DNA of 43,681 bases from an uncultured Oscillospiraceae bacterium (lineage in GTDB: Bacteria > Bacillota > Clostridia > Oscillospirales > Oscillospiraceae), in assembly GCA_947630375.1 (NCBI GenBank), contig CANRHH010000020.1, positions 1 to 43,681 of the forward strand. The letters run 5' to 3'. Numbering within the stretch: the first letter of the stretch is position 1; each line of letters begins with the position of its first letter. The notes under the pieces are model-generated. The model was not told the origin of the DNA. It did no database searches and worked only from the letters and a program-made list of their open reading frames with translations. Position numbers and translations under genes: made by a program. Shown piece by piece: positions 39,493-43,681 of the stretch.

Positions 39493-40977
39493 TCACTCCT
39501 CCTTCGCGTATGCCTGGTAAAAGGCCCCGATGGCCTGCTTCCCGGCGCAGGTCCGCTCCAGGCTCTGGATATACTCCAGGGGGTACTTGGGGGCTGTCAG
39601 CCGGATGTTCCGGCTCCCCGGGGGGCCGATGAGCTTGGTGGAGCCCCCGGCGCCCATGGCCAGGATGCTGCACAGCTCCTCCATCATACAAATATTATAT
39701 AGATTGATATACCCTTTTTTCGCCCAGCCCACATTTTCAAAGCCGCCGGACATAAATTTTTGCCGGTAGAGATAATAGGGCGCGTAGCCGCAGGCGCGCA
39801 GCCTCTCCTCCGCCAGGGCCAGCATCCGGGCCACTTCCTCCCCGCCGGGCAGCCCCGCCTCCTCTTGGGCAAGGCGGGAGCCTTTTTTTATCGACAGGGT
39901 GTGCACGGTGATATTCTCCGCCTGGAAAGCCAGCACCCGCTCCAGGGTCTGCGCAAAGCCCGCCGGGCTGTCCTGGGGCAGGCCCGCGATCAGGTCCATG
40001 TTCACCGCGAAGCCCCCCACAGCCCGGACCTTTTCCAGGGCCCGGACGATGTCCTCCGCCGTGTGCCGCCGGCCGATGGCCTCCAGCACCGCATCCGACA
40101 TGGTCTGTGGGTTCACGCTGACCCGGTCCACCCCGTGGGCCCGGAGCACGGACAGCTTCTCCTCGGTGATGGTGTCCGGCCGGCCGGCCTCCACGGTGTA
40201 CTCCCGCAGGGCGGACAGATCGAGGGCCCGCTCCAGCCGGCCGCAGAGGGCGTCCAGCTCCCGGGCGGACAGGGTGGTGGGAGTGCCGCCGCCCATATAC
40301 AGGGCCACCGGGCGCAGCCCCAAAAGGCGGACCTGCTCCGCCACCGCGTCGATCTCCCGCTCCAGCGCCTCTAAAAAAGGCCGGATCAGCGCCATGCTCT
40401 TCTCCACCGACTGGCTCACAAAGCTGCAATAGGCGCAGCGGGTGGGGCAGAAGGGGATGCCCACATACAGGCACACGTCCCGCTCCCCCAAGGTGCGCGC
40501 CGCCGCCAGGGTCTCCCGGGCGGTGTCCAGGCAGAGGCGGGCGCGGGCCGGGCTCACATCGTAGTCCGCCTGAAAGCGCTCCAGGGCCTCTTCCCCGCTG
40601 AGCCCGGCGCGGAGCAGCGGCGTCATCAGCTTGCCGGGGCGGACCCCCGTGAGGGCCCCCCAGGGGGGCCGGGGATGCCCGGCGGCCAGAGCCGCCCGGT
40701 ACACCGCGTTCTTGATGAGCCGCTGGCAGCGGCTGTCCGCCTCCAAGGGATCCCGGAGAGCGGCGGCAGGGGCCGTGTCCCTCCCCTGCCAGGCGTTCTC
40801 CCCCAGCACCAGCGTGCAGACAGCCTCCGCCCCGGCGGGCGTTTTTTCCAGGCGGATCTCCATCCGGTCCCCTTCCGGCGCCCCCGCCGGATACACGGGC
40901 CGCTGGCCGGGGTACAGGGTCAGCAGGATCTGCTCCGCCGCGTATTTATAGTCGTGTCCGTATAAATATAAGTTCAC
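39493..40977 (-). CDS. hemZ: HemZ, coproporphyrinogen dehydrogenase-like radical SAM protein
   Basis: A 494-residue radical SAM enzyme. An N-terminal domain of about 165 residues is followed by LYVGIPFCPTRCAYCSF (4Fe-4S CxxxCxYC), GGGTPTTLSARELD, and NVGWAKKGYINLYNICMMEELCSILAMGAG, all typical of HemZ. HemZ is annotated as oxygen-independent coproporphyrinogen dehydrogenase in Firmicutes; its heme role is doubtful in organisms without a full pathway. Start is GTG 40977 with AGGAAG about 9 bases upstream. It sits between a PIG-V-like gene and the uridine-kinase-like gene in one operon. Confidence 0.92.
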   Translation of the reverse strand: MNLYLYGHDYKYAAEQILLTLYPGQRPVYPAGAPEGDRMEIRLEKTPAGAEAVCTLVLGENAWQGRDTAPAAALRDPLEADSRCQRLIKNAVYRAALAAGHPRPPWGALTGVRPGKLMTPLLRAGLSGEEALERFQADYDVSPARARLCLDTARETLAAARTLGERDVCLYVGIPFCPTRCAYCSFVSQSVEKSMALIRPFLEALEREIDAVAEQVRLLGLRPVALYMGGGTPTTLSARELDALCGRLERALDLSALREYTVEAGRPDTITEEKLSVLRAHGVDRVSVNPQTMSDAVLEAIGRRHTAEDIVRALEKVRAVGGFAVNMDLIAGLPQDSPAGFAQTLERVLAFQAENITVHTLSIKKGSRLAQEEAGLPGGEEVARMLALAEERLRACGYAPYYLYRQKFMSGGFENVGWAKKGYINLYNICMMEELCSILAMGAGGSTKLIGPPGSRNIRLTAPKYPLEYIQSLERTCAGKQAIGAFYQAYAKEE

Positions 40978-41010
40978 TCTGTATTTCTTCCTCGAACGCT
41001 CCGCTGTTTC

Positions 41011-42363
41011 TCAATATACGTCCCATCGGTTGACAAAGGCCCAGAGATAGAAGACCGCCGCGCAGACGCACAGCACGCTGAACAGCCGGTCCACCCTCTT
41101 GTTCTCCGTGACCTGGGCCAGGCCCGCATAGACCGGCACCGCCGCCGCCAGATACCGGGGCGCGCTGATCAGATAGGTGGTGCCGATGGCGAAAAAGTAG
41201 TAGGCGATGAACCAGGCGCTGTAGCTGGGCCGGAGGCGTTTGGCAGCCGCCGTCATCAGGATCAGCGCGATGAAACAGTACGCCACGTTTGGCAGCCACA
41301 GGCCCAGGGATATCTGATAATAATCCGTCCCCAATACATAGAGGGCCAGGTCCGTCTGATAGGCGGCGGTGGCCCAGAACAGGCCGAAGCCCTGGCCCCA
41401 TTTTGCATGCTCAAAGACCATGAATTGGAAGGGATCCCCGAACTGCCGGTAGTTTATCAGCAGGTACAGGACCGTCCCCAGGGGGACCAGCAGCAGGGAG
41501 GCAAAGCGCAGGACCCATTTTTTCCGCCCGGCGGGGGAAAGCTTCCCGTCCCGGACGCAGGCGTGGACCGCCTCTAAAATCAGTGGGGCCAGCAGCAGTA
41601 CCCCCAGAGAGCGGGTAAAGGCGGCATATCCGCCGAGGGCCGCGGCGGGCAGCCACCTGCCCCGCCGGGCCGCATACAGGCTCCCGAGGCACAGCATCAG
41701 GAAAAGGCTCTCACTCATAGGCCCGGCGAAGAAAAAGGCGCCGGGTATGATCCACAGATATTTCACGGCGCGCCTGGCGCCGGCAGCGCCGTAATCCAGG
41801 GCCAGGAGACGGACCAGCAGGCAGCCCGAAGCGGCATAGCACAGGGCGGACACCAGGAGAGCCGCGTGCAGATAATTTCGCGTGAGATAATACGCCAGCC
41901 GGACCAGCAGCGGATAGCCGGGAAAGAAGACGATCTCCTCCCCGCCGCCGGTATAGCCTTGCTGGGCAATTTTCAGATAGTATCCCGTGTCCAGGTAACC
42001 CCAGAAATTCAGATGTTCCCGGAAGCTGTCGGTATCCCCCAGCAGACGGCGCAGCGCAAAGACCGCCAGCAGCGTCCCCAGAGCCGCCGCCAAAAAGAGG
42101 CAAAACAGCTTCCCCAGGCCGGCCCCCCGGCCCTGCTCTTCTAAAGCGGGCTCCTCCCAGTCCTTTCGCCAGAAGCGCATCCAGCCGGGCACGAAGCGCA
42201 GGCACATGGCCGCGAACAGGGCCGCGGCCGCGAAAGCCGCCACGGTCCCCGCCTTATTGACATCTTTCGTGCCCACCAGCCAGAAAAGAAAGGCGCCGCT
42301 CAAAACGGCCAGGCCGACCCCCGATATCCAGATCTCCGGTTTCTTCCACCAAGGTCTCTCCAT
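41011..42363 (-). CDS. PIG-V-like mannosyltransferase family membrane protein
   Basis: A 450-residue membrane protein with about 10-11 transmembrane segments. LNFWGYLDTGYYLKIAQQGY (residues about 116-135) and EIVFFPGYPLLVRLAYYLTRN are the loop motifs of the PIG-V/GPI-mannosyltransferase-II family (GT-C fold), with the catalytic Asp expected in the first. Bacterial members use polyprenyl-phosphate sugars to glycosylate extracellular targets; the acceptor here is unknown. It is the first gene of the operon and is followed by hemZ after 33 bases. Confidence 0.83.
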   Translation of the reverse strand: MERPWWKKPEIWISGVGLAVLSGAFLFWLVGTKDVNKAGTVAAFAAAALFAAMCLRFVPGWMRFWRKDWEEPALEEQGRGAGLGKLFCLFLAAALGTLLAVFALRRLLGDTDSFREHLNFWGYLDTGYYLKIAQQGYTGGGEEIVFFPGYPLLVRLAYYLTRNYLHAALLVSALCYAASGCLLVRLLALDYGAAGARRAVKYLWIIPGAFFFAGPMSESLFLMLCLGSLYAARRGRWLPAAALGGYAAFTRSLGVLLLAPLILEAVHACVRDGKLSPAGRKKWVLRFASLLLVPLGTVLYLLINYRQFGDPFQFMVFEHAKWGQGFGLFWATAAYQTDLALYVLGTDYYQISLGLWLPNVAYCFIALILMTAAAKRLRPSYSAWFIAYYFFAIGTTYLISAPRYLAAAVPVYAGLAQVTENKRVDRLFSVLCVCAAVFYLWAFVNRWDVY

Positions 42364-42430
42364 CTTTTCCCCTTTCCGGCCTCCTATGGCAGGTATGGCT
42401 CCGGTTTAAAACCGGTAAAGTCTGTTTATT

Positions 42431-42545
42431 ATTATACCAGAGCCGCGAAGCGGGGATGGTATAATTCGGCCATGTTTTTCGGTTGCCGCGCAAGCGGCGA
42501 GAAAAACGGCATAAAATTTATAATAGCCGTCCTGCGGCTATTATA
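42431..42545. repeat. hairpin-rich region with three TGGTATAAT elements
   Basis: Three hairpins in a row: TATACC-CCGC / GCGG-GGTATA (42433-42463), GTTTTTC-GCCGC / GCGGC-GAAAAAC (42475-42507), and TATAATAGCCG / CGGCTATTATA (42519-42545). The 13-mer TATTATACCAGAG occurs at 42430-42442 and 42539-42551. Extended -10 sites TGGTATAAT occur on the minus strand (42431-42439, 42540-42548) and on the plus strand (42457-42465). The rest of the 348-bp gap to 42711 is AT-rich without recognised genes. Confidence 0.7.
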
Positions 42546-42568
42546 CCAGAGGCCGCATATAAACTCAA
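42540..42568 (-). promoter_or_regulatory. candidate promoter of the glycosyltransferase-hemZ-kinase operon
   Basis: Minus strand TTGAGT (42563-42568), 17-bp spacer ending TGG, perfect TATAAT (42540-42545). A second extended -10 (TGGTATAAT at 42431-42439) nearer the gene is an alternative, with no -35 box. Confidence 0.55.
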
Positions 42569-42711
42569 TGATAAAATTCCTTGAAATATTCACGCTTCAC
42601 AACAAAGAGTAATATAAAATACCACGCGTAATAGTACAAAAAATCGCTGGAACTCTCGAGAAAAATCGTTTAAAATGGGCGCGTAAATTAAAATGGAGGG
42701 GGTGGTGTATC

Positions 42712-43203
42712 ATTTTCAGCGTTGGAGACAAAATTGTATATGCGGAAAGCGGCGTATGTACGGTGGAAAAAATACAGCCTTTGGAAATGGCAGGCGCTTC
42801 CAAAGACAAGCTGTATTATCAGCTCTCTCCCCTGATCGGCAGCAGCACCCTGTTTGTGCCGGTGGATACCAGGGATTACATGCGCTATGTAATGACCCGG
42901 GACGAGGCCGAGGCCCTGATCGACTCCATCCCAAACATCGAGCCCGCGATCTGCAACGACAACCGTTTTAACCATGTGGACGCGTTTTACAAGGACCTGT
43001 TCAAGGTGCACACCTGCGAGACCCTGGTCTCCATCGTCAAAGGACTGCGGGCCCGGCTGTCCGGGAAGAAAAACCGCAGCAGCCGGGCGGAGGCCACCAT
43101 GCGCCGGGCCAAGGACATTCTCCATGGGGAGCTGGCCGTGGCGCTGGAAATGGAAGTGGAAGATGTGGAGGGTTATATCATCCACCGGCTCACAAAGGGC
43201 TGA
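42712..43203 (+). CDS. CarD family transcriptional regulator with ATT start
   Basis: A 163-residue CarD/CdnL-type protein that binds the RNA polymerase beta subunit lobe with its Tudor-like N-terminal domain. The expected N-terminus FSVGDKIVYAESGVCTVEKI is preceded by ATT (42712) where family members have Met, and GGAGGGG (42695-42701) is 10 bases upstream. No ATG, GTG or TTG occurs in frame near it; the next in-frame GTG (42763) would remove the VGDKIVY strand. The C-terminal domain is helical (LVSIVKGLRAR, AEATMRRAKDILHGELAVAL). The gene is monocistronic. The alternative is a frameshift in the source sequence. Confidence 0.85.
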   Translation: MFSVGDKIVYAESGVCTVEKIQPLEMAGASKDKLYYQLSPLIGSSTLFVPVDTRDYMRYVMTRDEAEALIDSIPNIEPAICNDNRFNHVDAFYKDLFKVHTCETLVSIVKGLRARLSGKKNRSSRAEATMRRAKDILHGELAVALEMEVEDVEGYIIHRLTKG

Positions 43204-43221
43204 TGGCAGGTAAACATATGG

Positions 43222-43261
43222 GCACTGGGGCGGCGAAGAAAATTCTTCGCCGCCCCAGTGC
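43222..43261 (+). terminator. terminator-like hairpin after carD
   Basis: A perfect 19-bp stem (GCACTGGGGCGGCGAAGAA, loop AA) beginning 19 bp after the carD stop. It lacks a T tract; termination is probable from stem strength. Confidence 0.65.
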
Positions 43262-43304
43262 ATTCCATGCATCAAAAAAATTTTGTCTGAAAAAGGCCGC
43301 GGAG

Positions 43305-43332
43305 TGAAACCAACGGGCAAAAACGGGGTCTT
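43305..43332 (+). promoter_or_regulatory. ECF-type promoter of the sigma factor gene
   Basis: TGAAACC (43305-43311) followed after 15 bp by GGTCTT (43327-43332). The TGAAAC -35 and GTCTT -10 are typical of ECF sigma autoregulated promoters. It lies about 35 bases before the sigma gene start. Confidence 0.5.
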
Positions 43333-43367
43333 ATAAGATAGAAGCCATTGGAAGGGAGGGACGCTCT

Positions 43368-43681
43368 ATGCAGGACAGCGCCATTGTGGACCTGTACTGG
43401 CAGCGCTCCGACGCAGCCATTGCGGAGACCGACAAAAAATATGGGGCCTACTGCCACAGCGTGGCCTTTGGCATATTAAACGACCGGGAGGATTCGGAGG
43501 AATGCGTCAACGATACCTGGCTGCGGGCCTGGAACGCCATGCCGGACCAGCGGCCTGACAAGCTCTGCCCCTTTCTGGGCAAGATCACCCGCCGTCTGGC
43601 TCTGAACCGGCAGCGGGACCAACAACGGCTCAAGCGGGGCGGCGGAGAGCTGGACCTGTGCCTGGACGAGCTGGCCGACTG
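43368..43681 (+). CDS. ECF-type RNA polymerase sigma factor (3' end outside window)
   Basis: The first 104 residues of a sigma-70 family ECF factor. MQDSAIVDLYWQRSDAAIAETDKKYGAYC and NDREDSEECVNDTWLRAWNAMP match region 2 (region 2.4-like promoter-melting helix). LAKIT-like LGKITRRLALNRQRDQQRLKR follows. The ATG at 43368 has GGGAGGG about 10 bases upstream. The rest, including region 4, is cut off by the window edge. An upstream ECF-like promoter suggests autoregulation. Confidence 0.88.
   Translation, partial: MQDSAIVDLYWQRSDAAIAETDKKYGAYCHSVAFGILNDREDSEECVNDTWLRAWNAMPDQRPDKLCPFLGKITRRLALNRQRDQQRLKRGGGELDLCLDELAD

Noticed and set aside
42763-43203. CarD gene starting at GTG 42763
   Set aside because: It removes the conserved VGDKIVY strand and has no ribosome binding site at proper distance.

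Overview
The window is a stretch of chromosome from a spore-forming, GC-rich (about 60 % by eye) member of the Clostridia, most likely an Oscillospiraceae of the Flavonifractor/Lawsonibacter/Oscillibacter type. This rests on strong AGGAGG ribosome binding sites, sporulation genes (spoIIE, a spoIIQ-like gene, a SpoVB-family flippase), HemZ, CarD, ECF sigma and DUF5685 genes, and abundant palindromic intergenic sequences. No rRNA, tRNA, CRISPR array, phage or intact transposase was seen. Nearly all of it is ordinary chromosomal backbone with short intergenic regions, and many promoters read as near-consensus sigma-A sites with 17-bp spacers.

Layout. 0.1-3.7 kb: a cytidylate-kinase-like protein, a SpoVB/MATE-type flippase, the riboflavin ECF transporter ribU behind an FMN riboswitch, and a divergent SLOG-family gene whose promoter shares its -35 box with the riboswitch promoter. 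3.9-6.9 kb: a 1020-residue secreted, beta-solenoid surface protein with an NPQTG cell-wall sorting tail. 7.3-11.6 kb: a small inverted-repeat element (MITE) lying between promoter and start of a CapA-family gene, then luxS, degV and a phosphofructokinase. 11.8-16.5 kb: spoIIE with a coupled small membrane protein gene, then a Y-family DNA polymerase/YolD pair. 16.5-22.8 kb: a small multidrug-export-type membrane protein, then a complete branched-chain amino acid ABC operon (livKHMGF) that ends with a second cytidylate-kinase-like gene. 23-28 kb: a HAD phosphatase, a P-loop ATPase, a three-gene unit (zinc ribbon, DUF5685, DnaJ/TPR) and ddl. 28.1-33.4 kb: a SpoIIQ-like LytM protein with a sigma-F-type promoter, enolase, and a two-component system with an OmpR-type direct repeat in front. 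33.4-36.5 kb: a repeat-rich gap with five 18-bp tandem units, a DUF559 nuclease-like gene, lepA and an XRE regulator. 36.8-38.5 kb: pta, a small structured RNA locus, and tadA. 38.5-42.4 kb: a kinase/hemZ/PIG-V-like glycosyltransferase operon. 42.4-43.7 kb: a hairpin-rich gap, a CarD-family regulator that appears to start at ATT, and the 5' part of an ECF sigma factor gene cut by the window edge.

The genes do not form one system. The recurring themes are central metabolism (pfk, eno, pta), cell envelope and sporulation (spoIIE, spoIIQ-like, ddl, SpoVB family, CapA, surface protein) and nutrient uptake (ribU, liv). The most unusual items are the small RNA/attenuator locus between pta and tadA (37.88-38.01 kb), the MITE in the capA leader, the 18-bp tandem array, the CarD ATT start, the sigma-F-like promoter of the spoIIQ-like gene and the zinc ribbon/DUF5685/DnaJ operon.
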